From: Hirschia sp964351655
GTDB taxonomy: Bacteria; Pseudomonadota; Alphaproteobacteria; Caulobacterales; Hyphomonadaceae
Length of the DNA stretch: 64,000 bases
NCBI GenBank assembly: GCA_964351655.1
Contig: CAYGPD010000011.1
Span: forward strand, 10,149-74,148
Direction: 5' to 3'
Shown here one piece after another: positions 34,971 through 43,325 of the stretch; positions within the stretch are counted from its first letter, which is position 1, and each line of letters opens with the position of its first letter. The notes under the pieces were generated by a model, which worked only from the letters and a program-made list of their open reading frames with translations, was not told the DNA's origin and searched no databases. The position numbers and the translations under genes were made by a program.

Positions 34971-36801
34971 GTGTGGTGCTGTCTATGCTGTGGTCTGAGC
35001 CAGAGCCTTGCGTGCTATCGTCTTGCTGCGCATCTGTTGTGTCGCTGGTAATCGCTTGCGAGCGCCATTGTTGCAAAATGGTTTCTTGGATCTGCATTAT
35101 GTGCATTGGGGCGTACTCTGTCGGGGTCCAGAATATGCCTGCGGCGGATGCAAATTTTCCAGTCGATCTGGTTGATGTGATCGTGATGAGTATCGGCGCA
35201 AGGATTTGCGGAATTGCAATCGGCATAAACCAATACACAAGTTGCGGCGCTAAAAACCAGCAAGCTGCCATTATGGCAATTCCCGATAAGGAGATCCACC
35301 AAGAGGCGAGAAAGCTTTCTTTTAGTCCGACAGTATCGGCATCACGGTTTGATGCTGGCCAACCGCCATCTCTGCCTGAAACGATTTCGAGGAAAGCACG
35401 TGTTTGAAACATCAGCATGATGGGGGCAAACATTGACGACCAAATAATTTCAATCGTCGTACTCCAGAGCGCTGTGAGTGTACCGCCAAAATCTTTGTTT
35501 TCGCCTGTGAGCAAGCCCCGCAACACGATCAGGAATTTAGGTCCGATCAGCAAAACAAGGACACCTATGATCAAGGTAAGCGCTTGGGTTTCTGCGGAAA
35601 CAGGGAAGACTGGCCGTTGACCTGGGTTTGGGAAATAGTTTGTTGTTGTTTCAATCAATGTCGGCGCAAGAATGGAGGCAATGATAAATAATGCCCAAAG
35701 CGGCGAGGCTAAATAGGCCATGATACCCTGTGTGAAGGTGAACCGGCACCATAAGGTTAGGCCAGGCGCACCAACGAGGCGTGTGTGCTGCAAATTACCC
35801 TGACACCAGCGGCGATCGCGCTTGGCAAAGTCGATAATGTTTTCTGGGCCTTCTTCAAATGAGCCTTGAATTTCAGGGTCAACTATGACGGTCCATCCAG
35901 CGCGAGATAAAAGTGCGGCTTCAACATAATCATGGCTAAGGATGTGACCACCAAATGGAGGTTTACCCTTTAGGGCTGGCAGGCCGCAGCTCGTGGCAAA
36001 TGCGTGCGTGCGCACAATTGCATTATGTCCCCAAAACGGGCCTTCTTCTCCTTGTGTGCTGGCGAGACCGCGCGCAAATGAAGGAGAGAAATAGTTGGCA
36101 GCAAATTGTATTGCGCGGCCAAACCATGTGCGCGCGCGGATAACTTTAGGTAGGGTTTGTAGAAGCCCAATATTTTCATTCGCTTCCATACGCTGTACCA
36201 TGTGTGCCAGCGTTTCGCCTTCCATGAGACTGTCTGCATCCAGAATAATGAGATATTCATAGGCGGCACCAGATGTGCGAATGAAGTCTTCAATATTGCC
36301 TGCTTTTTTACCTATATTCTTCTCGCGGCGGCGGTAAAAGATATTGGATTTGTCGCCCCATTCATTGACGAGCTTATCAAACCATTCTTCTTCCAATGAT
36401 GCGATTTCATCTTTGTTGGTATCAGAAAGTATCGCGAAATCGAAATGGTCTGGTTTATCCGTTAGACTGAGAGAATGGACCATCGCAGCCACATGTGAAA
36501 ATGTGCGGGAGGGGTCTTCATTGTACACGGGAACTAGAATCGCTGTGCGGCGATTATCTGGAACGGGGGGAAGTGTTTGCTTTGAACCCGCGAGCGCATC
36601 AGGATTTTGTGCAAACAGCCCGCCAATGGCCATAGAGCCACCCCATGCTATCCATGCGGATGTGATGGCGAGTAAGAAGATTCGAATGTAGTCGAGGAAA
36701 TCTTTACCATCTGCAAAAAATACTTCCGCTGATAGCCGCGTGGCGGCAATAGCGATGATCAATGCATAAGCAAGAGAGACGAAGCGACTAATAAAAAGCA
36801 T
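34963..36801 (-). CDS. opgH: OpgH glucan glucosyltransferase, catalytic and membrane part
   Basis: 612 residues. Inner-membrane GT2 glucosyltransferase that builds the beta-glucan backbone of osmoregulated periplasmic glucans from UDP-glucose. Seen: ILVPVYNEDPSRTF, LSDTN, IILDADSLMEGETL with the DxD, GHNAIVR, HDYVEAALLSRAGW and RDRRWCQGNLQH, the last resembling the QxxRW motif. Membrane segments flank the domain. The ATG has TAAGG upstream and an in-frame TAA only 12 nt before it, so this ORF cannot start earlier. The family's conserved cytoplasmic N-terminus is missing here and is encoded by a separate small ORF 90 bp upstream. Confidence 0.93.
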   Translation of the reverse strand: MLFISRFVSLAYALIIAIAATRLSAEVFFADGKDFLDYIRIFLLAITSAWIAWGGSMAIGGLFAQNPDALAGSKQTLPPVPDNRRTAILVPVYNEDPSRTFSHVAAMVHSLSLTDKPDHFDFAILSDTNKDEIASLEEEWFDKLVNEWGDKSNIFYRRREKNIGKKAGNIEDFIRTSGAAYEYLIILDADSLMEGETLAHMVQRMEANENIGLLQTLPKVIRARTWFGRAIQFAANYFSPSFARGLASTQGEEGPFWGHNAIVRTHAFATSCGLPALKGKPPFGGHILSHDYVEAALLSRAGWTVIVDPEIQGSFEEGPENIIDFAKRDRRWCQGNLQHTRLVGAPGLTLWCRFTFTQGIMAYLASPLWALFIIASILAPTLIETTTNYFPNPGQRPVFPVSAETQALTLIIGVLVLLIGPKFLIVLRGLLTGENKDFGGTLTALWSTTIEIIWSSMFAPIMLMFQTRAFLEIVSGRDGGWPASNRDADTVGLKESFLASWWISLSGIAIMAACWFLAPQLVYWFMPIAIPQILAPILITITSTRSTGKFASAAGIFWTPTEYAPMHIMQIQETILQQWRSQAITSDTTDAQQDDSTQGSGSDHSIDSTTHA

Positions 36802-36813
36802 AAGCTTACCTTA

Positions 36814-36859
36814 CAGTTCCATGCCGCTAAGGGAAACTAGCTAGCTCGGGATGGAACTG
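36814..36859. repeat. Inverted repeat in the opgH break region
   Basis: CAGTTCCAT at 36814-36822 and its perfect complement ATGGAACTG at 36851-36859, with 28 bp between. The spacer holds a CTAGCTAG palindrome. It lies in the non-coding gap between the two parts of opgH. There is no T-tract. Confidence 0.6.
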
Positions 36860-36890
36860 AAATAGATGAATTTTGTCGCTTAGGCACGCA

Positions 36891-37049
36891 TTATTTTGCT
36901 GCGATACGTGCAACAAATGGCAAAACAGACGTGGTGCGGCGCGTACGGCGACGTTCCAGCGACTGAGCAGGCATAGCCAACGGTGCGTTTGGTAGGCCGC
37001 GCATTGTTGATTTTGATACAGAGTTAGATTTTTCAGTGACGTTTTTCAT
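36891..37049 (-). CDS. Detached N-terminal segment of OpgH (52 residues)
   Basis: Small ORF from the ATG at 37049, with GGAG 8 nt upstream. It overlaps the end of opgG by 17 bp, as a coupled downstream gene would. The product contains LPNAPLAMPAQSLERRR, which matches the conserved cytoplasmic N-terminus of alphaproteobacterial OpgH (a LP-x-x-APL-x-MP-x-Q pattern, from memory), and ends RIAAK just where the first membrane helix would be expected. That helix instead begins the next ORF, in another frame, 90 bp later. Either opgH was broken and the fragment is a relic, or the two parts are made separately and associate. Confidence 0.7.
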   Translation of the reverse strand: MKNVTEKSNSVSKSTMRGLPNAPLAMPAQSLERRRTRRTTSVLPFVARIAAK

Positions 37050-38682
37050 CGCCAGATCTCCATTGGTAAAGCCAGATTTCGGACAGACGTTCACCCTTAT
37101 TTTCGAGGTAAGCGTTCATTTCCATTGGTTTGTCCGAGTTTGTTTTTGCGTCGAGGACTAAGCGCCACACATTTGAGTCGCCTATGCGAGACAAAGAAGT
37201 GTGTACGAGGTCACCACGACTTATGTTGATGACAGATTTTACATCTGCGTCTTCTGGAAGGTTCTCAAGTTGTCCTCCTTCAAAATCTACAACAAATTTA
37301 CGTAACGGGTTTTTGCCTACAGTACCCGATACACCGCCCATGCCGCCGCGAAGGCCGATCACTTTAGCGAATGTCTTTTTAGTATCTGTTTTTTCAGGCG
37401 AAATTGTGTCAGAAACAGCCATCTGGGTTACATCTTGTTCATGATCGGGACGTTCTACGTCCCCCCAAGAGAGGCGGTATGAGTATTCACGAAACTCACC
37501 AGCTTTAGGTGCGTCTGAGGGAGTCCAGAATGCGACGATGTTATCGTTGATTTCTAGTTCAGTCGGGATTTCGACAAGTGAAACTGTGCCTTTTCCCCAA
37601 TCACCAACGGGTTCAACAAGGAGTGAAGGGCGGCGCTCATAATGTGCTTCTGCATCTTGGTATTGATTGAAGTCACGGTTACGCTGCATTAAGCCAAACG
37701 CTTTGACGTTGTTTTCTGCAAAGTAAGAGTTTGCCAATGTTTGTGGATTGTTCAAGCTGCGCCACAATTCATCGCCGTTTGCACGAATGATCTTTAGACC
37801 ATCACTATCATGTACACGTCCGCGATAATCATCAAAGCGGTGGTTTGAATCTGAATACAGATACATGCTTGTGAGGGGAGCTACACCAAGGCGGGCAACG
37901 TCTTTGCGAAAGTAAAGACGAGCGGTGACATCCATGGTGGTGTCTTCACCTGGCGTGATGATGAATTTAAACGCACCGGTAACGGATTTACTGTCTAACG
38001 CAGCGTAGACTGTAATATCTTGTGCGTCTTTGGTTGGTTTCTCAATGTAGAAATCTGAAAAGCGGGGAAACTCTTCTCCGGCCGCAGTGGCTGTGTTTAC
38101 CGAAAGACCACGTGCTGAGAGACCGTATAAGCTGCCTTTACCGAGCGCACGAAAATAGCTGGCTCCGATGAATGATACGAGTTCATCTTTATAGTCTGCA
38201 GAATTAAGTGGAGAGGCTAAACGAAAACCTGCAACACCCGGCATCACGAAATCTTTGAAATCTTCTGGGTTAAGTGGTTCACGGTAGATAAAATCGTCTG
38301 AGCTGAAACCAACGGGCGTTACTTTTTCGCCTGTAACCTCATAAACACGGACAGTTTCCCAGAATATTCCACCAAGGTGGAAAGCTTGCATTTCAAATGG
38401 AGACTGATCTTTCCAGTACGCTTTTTCAGGGTCATGACGGATAGCGCGGTGCTCATCATATGTCATGCTGCTGAGAATTTCAGGAAGTTCATCGCGAGAC
38501 GGCGCTTCATAAGGCGCTTTAGCACGTGCTTCCATTACCTCGGAAAGCAGATCAAACGAAAAAGGTGCGTCCGCGCTTGCTACCATGTCACGAGTTGCAT
38601 TCGGCGCAGAACTAGCTGGCATAATTGCAAACAAAGACAGGATCATCCAAGAAATGAAGAGGGTGATGGATGGGCGAGACAT
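37033..38682 (-). CDS. opgG: OpgG periplasmic glucan biosynthesis protein
   Basis: 549 residues with a signal peptide (MSRPSITLFISWMILSLFAI, cut near ASSAPN). Periplasmic OpgG/MdoG is needed for synthesis or release of osmoregulated periplasmic glucans; it has a beta-sandwich carbohydrate-binding-like domain and a second immunoglobulin-like domain. Family blocks seen: FDLLSEVMEARAKAPYE, ISSMTYDEHRAIRHDPEKAYW in parts, QAFHLGGIFWETV, VAGFRLASPLN, FLGASYFRALGKGSLYGLSARGL-like text read as FIGASYFRALGKG, and LYSDSNHRFDDYR. First gene of the opg operon. A CtrA-type box directly abuts its start codon. Confidence 0.94.
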   Translation of the reverse strand: MSRPSITLFISWMILSLFAIMPASSAPNATRDMVASADAPFSFDLLSEVMEARAKAPYEAPSRDELPEILSSMTYDEHRAIRHDPEKAYWKDQSPFEMQAFHLGGIFWETVRVYEVTGEKVTPVGFSSDDFIYREPLNPEDFKDFVMPGVAGFRLASPLNSADYKDELVSFIGASYFRALGKGSLYGLSARGLSVNTATAAGEEFPRFSDFYIEKPTKDAQDITVYAALDSKSVTGAFKFIITPGEDTTMDVTARLYFRKDVARLGVAPLTSMYLYSDSNHRFDDYRGRVHDSDGLKIIRANGDELWRSLNNPQTLANSYFAENNVKAFGLMQRNRDFNQYQDAEAHYERRPSLLVEPVGDWGKGTVSLVEIPTELEINDNIVAFWTPSDAPKAGEFREYSYRLSWGDVERPDHEQDVTQMAVSDTISPEKTDTKKTFAKVIGLRGGMGGVSGTVGKNPLRKFVVDFEGGQLENLPEDADVKSVINISRGDLVHTSLSRIGDSNVWRLVLDAKTNSDKPMEMNAYLENKGERLSEIWLYQWRSGDEKRH

Positions 38683-38696
38683 TAACGTGTTGTTAA
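38682..38696. promoter_or_regulatory. CtrA-type box abutting the opgG start codon
   Basis: TTAAC-GTGTTG-TTAAC, a full TTAAC-N6-TTAAC consensus on the plus strand. Its left end touches the opgG ATG (38680-38682). Binding here would be expected to block transcription or initiation of opgG. A good SD for opgG is not evident, the nearest AAGG being about 14 nt from the ATG. Confidence 0.6.
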
Positions 38697-39309
38697 CCTT
38701 TTGTTTCCCCTAGGGGCGTTGTTTGACTAAGTCGTTTTAAAGCGACGGTGCGTGTTTGAGGTGAGAGATAAGGGTGAGTGTTAAATTCGCGAATGTGTTA
38801 GTCTGTAGTTTGAACGCGCGGGCGATCTAGATGTTCCACAATGCGCTGGAAGGTCTTGTTTTCAATAGCATCATAATAAGCTGGGCTTTGATGATCCCGT
38901 GAAGATTCGGCGTCCTCCTGTTAACGATGAGACCTTATTACCTAAATCTTCAAAACTTTCATGTGAAAAATCAGTAAGCTGGCAATAAAACTTCATCCAC
39001 ACGCGCTAAAAGCCGCGTATTGCTTGGGATTCTGGCAGTTATGAAAAATTTGTAAGCATTTAGAATCCGTGTCTATTGCCAGAGAATCGGTATCAAAAGG
39101 ATAAATTTGAAATTGTATTTTTGATCTTTCTGATAAAATTCCGTTCAATTGGCGACTGAAAAGCGCTAAAATCAAGGTATGACAGCGCTTTAGCAAGAAG
39201 ATTTATCGCTTGGTGCTTGTGGTTTGGGTAACTCTCAGCCATTTTTGTATTTTACAAGATAACACCTTCGCGACTCACCTGAGCGTAAGAAGATTGACGG
39301 GAAAAAGTT
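38683..39309. other. Long gap between opgG and the LacI gene
   Basis: 627 bp between divergent genes. It contains the CtrA-type box at its left end and a 40-codon protein-like stretch on the minus strand (38798-38920, listed separately). The rest is AT-rich. I find no tRNA, complete gene or strong hairpin in it. Confidence 0.5.
38798..38920 (-). pseudogene. Possible gene remnant with DUF1244-like text
   Basis: A 40-codon open stretch between TAA codons on the minus strand, with no usual start codon. Its translation includes SPAYYDAIENKTFQRIVEHL followed by RPRVQTTD and a stop. The part FQRIVEHL...VQ..D resembles the start of DUF1244 proteins (F-x-R-L-V-x-H-L...DVQNIDLMN), compared from memory. 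The expected cysteine-containing continuation is absent. An AGGAGGA sequence lies at the upstream end. It may be a remnant, or chance. Confidence 0.3.
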
Positions 39310-40374
39310 TTGGGTTCGGACAGAGCGCGATCAAAGTCTATAACATTGTCAGACGTTGCAAAGGATGCAGGCGTCTCACCGATGACTGTGTCTCGGGTGA
39401 TAAATGGCGAAGCAAGCGTACGAGAAACGACGCGTGTTACAGTACAAGAATCTATTCGAAAGCTAAAATATCGGCCCAATATTGGTGCGCGTCGCTTGGC
39501 GGGTGCTAAAGTGGCACGTATCTGTCTGCTGTATGGAAACCCGTCGAGTTCTTATTTGGGAGAATTGCTGCTGGGGGCTGTGGAAATGGCCGGGCGGCTA
39601 GGGCATCAGCTTGTTGTGATCCGAGCTGGTAAAGACTTTTCAGCAGAAACTCTAGCTCAACAATATGGCGCACTATGGGATGGGATAATACTTCCCTCTC
39701 CTATGGGAGATGAAGCGGCAACACGGGCTGTAATTGAACGTGAGAAAATTCCGGCTGTATTTACGACAGGGCGCGTGACGTCTCCACGCAAGAAATTGTC
39801 ACACGCTTTCGAGATAGGAATTGATAATAGAGCTGCTGCTAAAACGCTAACTCAAAAATTAATCGCGCTGGGACACACGCATATCGGTTATATTAAAGGA
39901 CGGACCGACCATGCCGGAACCGCCTTGCGGTATCAGGGTTTTTGCGATGCGATGGATGAAGCCGGACTGGAAGTAAATCCATTGCTCGTTGAGCAGGGCG
40001 ATTTTACCTATCTTTCTGGTATGCAGGCTGCCGAACGTATGTTGACGTTTGATCCAAGACCAACGGCTATTTTTGCAGCAAACGATGATATGGCTGCAGG
40101 GGTGCTTGGGGCGGGCTCGCGGCAGGGGCTAATATTGCCGGGAGATTTGTCTGTTGCTGGGTTTGACGATTCGCCTATTGCAACGAGTATTTGGCCTCAC
40201 CTCACAACGATTCACCAACCGGTATCTGAAATTGGTTCTGTCGCTGTAGAGCGGTTGGATGGGATTATATTCCCCAAGGATGATGCTTTGAATACTAGTC
40301 CTGCTCATCATCAGTGGCTTGCCTATACATTAGTTGAGCGTGCATCAACTTCAGCTCCCAATCGACACAGTTAG
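39310..40374 (+). CDS. LacI-family transcriptional regulator
   Basis: 354 residues. N-terminal LacI helix-turn-helix (ITLSDVAKDAGVSPMTVSRV, INGEASV) with the hinge region (YRPNIGARRLAG), then a periplasmic-binding-protein-like effector domain (FTTGRV, DNRAAAKTLTQKL, GHTHIGYIKG, AIFAANDDMAAGVLGAG, DDSPIATSIWPHLTTI). A stop lies in frame 12 bp upstream and no ATG is available before the HTH, so the TTG at 39310 is the likely start. No sugar-use operon adjoins it, so the effector and target genes are unknown; the divergent opg operon is 627 bp away. Confidence 0.9.
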   Translation: MGSDRARSKSITLSDVAKDAGVSPMTVSRVINGEASVRETTRVTVQESIRKLKYRPNIGARRLAGAKVARICLLYGNPSSSYLGELLLGAVEMAGRLGHQLVVIRAGKDFSAETLAQQYGALWDGIILPSPMGDEAATRAVIEREKIPAVFTTGRVTSPRKKLSHAFEIGIDNRAAAKTLTQKLIALGHTHIGYIKGRTDHAGTALRYQGFCDAMDEAGLEVNPLLVEQGDFTYLSGMQAAERMLTFDPRPTAIFAANDDMAAGVLGAGSRQGLILPGDLSVAGFDDSPIATSIWPHLTTIHQPVSEIGSVAVERLDGIIFPKDDALNTSPAHHQWLAYTLVERASTSAPNRHS

Positions 40375-40386
40375 AAGAGTTGTCAT

Positions 40387-40409
40387 ACGCACAGATAGTG
40401 TGTGTTTTA
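40387..40409 (+). terminator. Probable terminator after the LacI gene
   Basis: ACGCACA, loop GATAG, TGTGTGT (one G-U pair) followed by T residues, 13 bp after the stop codon. Confidence 0.55.
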
Positions 40410-40480
40410 TGCCAAGTTCTTCATGCTTCTGCATGCAATTGTATGAATAAGGGTTGCACCTAAATGGAAACCCTACATAT

Positions 40481-40499
40481 CTACGGTAATTAACTGTAG
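40481..40499. promoter_or_regulatory. Imperfect dyad upstream of rnd
   Basis: CTACGGTAATTAACTGTAG reads nearly the same on both strands, apart from two mismatched pairs. It lies 32 bp upstream of the rnd start, where an operator or promoter element could be. Low confidence. Confidence 0.3.
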
Positions 40500-40530
40500 T
40501 TTACTGTCACGAATTGTGAGGAATAAGATA

Positions 40531-41145
40531 ATGGCAATTAGATACCACGAAGGCGATTTGCCCAATGGATTGAAACTCGGTGCTATTATCGCAGTGGACA
40601 CAGAAGCAATGGGGCTGAATTTTCATCGTGATCAGCTCTGTGTTGTTCAGCTCTCCGACGGGACAGGTGATGAGCATGTTGTGCGCTTAGATCGCAAAAC
40701 ATTTGATTGCCCAAATCTGAAAGCGCTGCTGTCTGACACATCAGTTTTGAAAATCTTTCACTTTGCACGATTTGATGTTGCAATGATGAAAAGATGGCTA
40801 GGCATAGAGTGTGCGCCGATCTTTTGTACGAAAATCGCCTCTAAGCTTGCACGCACCTATACTGACCGCCACGGTTTGAAAGATGTGAGCCGTGAGCTTG
40901 TTGGCGCTGATATGTCAAAAGCTCAGCAATCTTCTGACTGGGGGGCAGACGCATTAAGCGACGCCCAGCTAGCATATGCTGCTTCTGATGTGCTCTATCT
41001 GCATGAAATTCGAGAGAAATTAGTCGCTATGCTTGAGCGAGAGGGGCGCTTGGAGTTGGCGCAATCTTGTTTTGATTTCCTACCTAAACGTGCTGACCTT
41101 GATCTGGCAGGTTGGGCAGAAACGGATATTTTCGCTCATAGCTAA
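40531..41145 (+). CDS. rnd: Ribonuclease D-like 3'-5' exonuclease
   Basis: 204 residues from the ATG at 40531, with AGGA 9 nt upstream; an in-frame GTG 15 nt earlier overlaps that SD. DEDD-superfamily exonuclease: first Asp and Glu in AVDTEAMGL, Asp in FHFARFDVAMM, and the Tyr/Asp block LAYAASDVLYLHEIRE. Only the exonuclease domain is present, without the C-terminal HRDC domain of E. coli RNase D, as is usual for the short alphaproteobacterial form. It starts the conserved rnd-lptC-lptA-lptB-rpoN order. Confidence 0.92.
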   Translation: MAIRYHEGDLPNGLKLGAIIAVDTEAMGLNFHRDQLCVVQLSDGTGDEHVVRLDRKTFDCPNLKALLSDTSVLKIFHFARFDVAMMKRWLGIECAPIFCTKIASKLARTYTDRHGLKDVSRELVGADMSKAQQSSDWGADALSDAQLAYAASDVLYLHEIREKLVAMLEREGRLELAQSCFDFLPKRADLDLAGWAETDIFAHS

Positions 41146-41247
41146 AGAAATACGGACTGTAGTCACAGTGCGGACAAGGTTCGTCCTTTATTTATGCTAA
41201 CTTATTCGCCAGTATGATGTAGATTAATTAAAAAAACGGGGTCCAGT

Positions 41248-41877
41248 TTGAACGCGCTCACTCACAATAAGATGGACTTATGGGAGCCACGGCGTGCGAC
41301 GACCCTTACGCAAGCGCGTTTCCGGTCCAGTCTTGTTGGGCTAATGCGAATGTTATTTATGGCTGGTATCGCGATTTCTGCGGGTTGGCTCATTGGTCCG
41401 GTCGTTGTGCATAGTTTTATGTCAAACAGTAATATGCAAGTTGAACCGGTAAACGGCATTACCATGCTTAATCCACGTTTTACGGGAAGAGATGATGCAG
41501 GCAATGCTTTTACGTTAACAGCTCAAACCGCAAAAAGACGCATAGACGCGCTTGAGGTTGTTGATTTGAATAGTCCTGTGCTTGAAGATGGCCTTGGTGG
41601 AATCGTAAAGGCAAAAGCGGGTGTGTATGATCGAGGCAGTCAATTGTTGACGCTGTCGGGTGATGTTGTTTTTGTGGATGCAGCTCAATATGAGGTGCGA
41701 ACCCAAAATGCGATCGTATTCATTAGTGAAAATAGAGTTGTGGGTGATTATTCCATTGATGGCGATGGGCCATTGGGAGAATTTCGAGCCGATAATTTTG
41801 AAATTACGCAGGGCGGAAAAAACACCGTTCTAACAGGAAATGTATGGACTCGCATTGAGAGTGTCAAACAAGATTGA
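41248..41877 (+). CDS. lptC: LptC, LPS export membrane-anchored protein
   Basis: 209 residues. Bitopic inner-membrane protein that passes LPS from the LptBFG transporter to LptA. Cytoplasmic N-terminus of about 35 residues, one membrane segment (LMRMLFMAGIAISAGWLIG) and a periplasmic beta-jellyroll (GITMLNPRFTGRDDAGNAF, SGDVVFVDAAQYEVRT, GNVWTRIE). The start is uncertain: TTG at 41248 has GGGG upstream, while the ATG at 41272 has a poor SD. Position before lptA and lptB supports the call, as LptC sequences diverge strongly. Confidence 0.88.
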   Translation: MNALTHNKMDLWEPRRATTLTQARFRSSLVGLMRMLFMAGIAISAGWLIGPVVVHSFMSNSNMQVEPVNGITMLNPRFTGRDDAGNAFTLTAQTAKRRIDALEVVDLNSPVLEDGLGGIVKAKAGVYDRGSQLLTLSGDVVFVDAAQYEVRTQNAIVFISENRVVGDYSIDGDGPLGEFRADNFEITQGGKNTVLTGNVWTRIESVKQD

Positions 41878-41947
41878 TTAAATTCGAGACGACACACAAA
41901 TGTTGGGTTTAAAGTGTAGAGTAGGCGCAGTGATGAGGAATTACGGC

Positions 41948-42481
41948 ATGTTGAAATTCAAAAATGCTTTGTTTGCAGGTGTATTGGCGCTTGGAATGGC
42001 TCCCTTGGCTCATGCCCAACTGGGCAATGACCAAGGTCCGATTGAGATTACTGCGGACCGATTTGAACTAGATGACCTAAAGCAAGAGGCCATTTACGAT
42101 GGCAATGTGGATGTGATTCAGGGTCAATCACGCATTCGCGCGAATAAGGTTGTTGTCAGTTACTGGGATAAGGAAGCGCAAAAAGAGCGCGCTAAATCCT
42201 CCACGGGTGCTATTGGTGCTCTTAAAGAAATTCGAGCGGATGGCGAAGTTTATTACATTACACCTGTTGAGCGTGTGAAAGCTGAACGTGGTGTCTATAA
42301 TGCTGCAAAAGAGCGCATTACACTTTCAGGCAATGTGCTTGTGACAAATGCGGATGGTGTTATTGCTGGAAGTCATCTGGTCATTGATATTCCGCGTGGG
42401 CGCTATAACATGGACGGCGGTGGACAGGGGGGACGTGTTCGTTCTGTCTTTGAAAGTGTTGAAGCGCCGACTGATCAATAA
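41948..42481 (+). CDS. lptA: LptA, periplasmic LPS bridge protein
   Basis: 177 residues from the ATG at 41948, which has GAGGA 8 nt upstream and begins a clear signal peptide (LKFKNALFAGVLALGMAPLA, cut after AHA). Mature OstA/LptA domain: PIEITADRFELDDLKQEAIY, GNVDVIQGQSRIRANKVVV, AERGVYNAAKERITLSGNVL. LptA oligomers bridge the periplasm between LptC and LptD. The open frame extends 48 bp upstream, but that part is not a signal sequence. 66 bp lie between it and lptB. Confidence 0.93.
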   Translation: MLKFKNALFAGVLALGMAPLAHAQLGNDQGPIEITADRFELDDLKQEAIYDGNVDVIQGQSRIRANKVVVSYWDKEAQKERAKSSTGAIGALKEIRADGEVYYITPVERVKAERGVYNAAKERITLSGNVLVTNADGVIAGSHLVIDIPRGRYNMDGGGQGGRVRSVFESVEAPTDQ

Positions 42482-42545
42482 ATTAATGATGTCTGTGAAG
42501 ATTTGTAGACAAGTTCTAACCTGATTTTAATGGTGTTGAGTTCTA

Positions 42546-43316
42546 ATGGACGGGCAGAAGATTATGCAACCAAGTGATGTGGGGGAAGAGGGCAAGGGTG
42601 GCCTTCGTGCGTTGAACATGGCTAAGTCCTTTAAAGGACGAAGTGTCGTGAAAGACGTGTCTCTTTCATTGAAGCGTGGTGAAATAGTCGGTCTGCTTGG
42701 GCCGAACGGGGCGGGTAAAACCACCTGTTTCTATATGATTATGGGACTCATCGCTGTGGATAACGGACGTGTGGAAATTGATGGAGAGGATGTGACAGCG
42801 TTACCGATGTACCAACGCGCACGCCTTGGCGTCGGTTACCTCCCTCAAGAAAATTCAATTTTTCGAGGCATGACCGTTGAGCAAAACATCATGAGTGTTG
42901 CTGAGCTTACTGAAAAATCCAAAGATAAACGCCGTGAGTTGGTGGCGTCATTAATGGAAGAATTGAATGTTGCTCATCTCAAAGATCAAAGTGCAAACTC
43001 ACTATCGGGTGGTGAACGCCGCCGTGTTGAGATTGCACGGGCGCTTGCGTCTCGGCCTAGTTTCATTTTGTTGGACGAACCCTTCGCCGGGATCGACCCA
43101 TTAGCAGTGTCTGATATTTCAGATCTTGTGCGGTATTTGAAGCAACGCGGTTTAGGCGTGTTGATTACAGACCACCAAGTACGTGAAATGCTAGATATTG
43201 TTGATCGCGCCTCCATTATTTATGAAGGTGAAGTACTCTTTGAAGGCCAACCAGATGAAATTCTGGCCAATAAAGACGTGCGTCGGGTCTATCTCGGGGA
43301 CCGGTTCGCGGCCTAG
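42546..43316 (+). CDS. lptB: LptB, LPS export ABC ATPase
   Basis: 256-residue cytoplasmic ATPase that powers LPS extraction with LptF and LptG, which are not in this window. Walker A GLLGPNGAGKTTCFYMI, Q-loop VGYLPQENSIFRGMT, signature NSLSGGERRRVEIARAL, Walker B FILLDEPFAGIDP and the H-loop ITDHQVREML are all intact. Ends 9 bp before rpoN, so the two are co-transcribed, as in most proteobacteria. Confidence 0.97.
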   Translation: MDGQKIMQPSDVGEEGKGGLRALNMAKSFKGRSVVKDVSLSLKRGEIVGLLGPNGAGKTTCFYMIMGLIAVDNGRVEIDGEDVTALPMYQRARLGVGYLPQENSIFRGMTVEQNIMSVAELTEKSKDKRRELVASLMEELNVAHLKDQSANSLSGGERRRVEIARALASRPSFILLDEPFAGIDPLAVSDISDLVRYLKQRGLGVLITDHQVREMLDIVDRASIIYEGEVLFEGQPDEILANKDVRRVYLGDRFAA

Positions 43317-43325
43317 GGGGCTCGT

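Noticed and set aside
38993..39196. A 67-codon minus-strand open frame in the opgG-LacI gap
   Set aside because: Low-complexity, Ile/Phe/Lys-rich translation, poor codon character and no recognisable motif.
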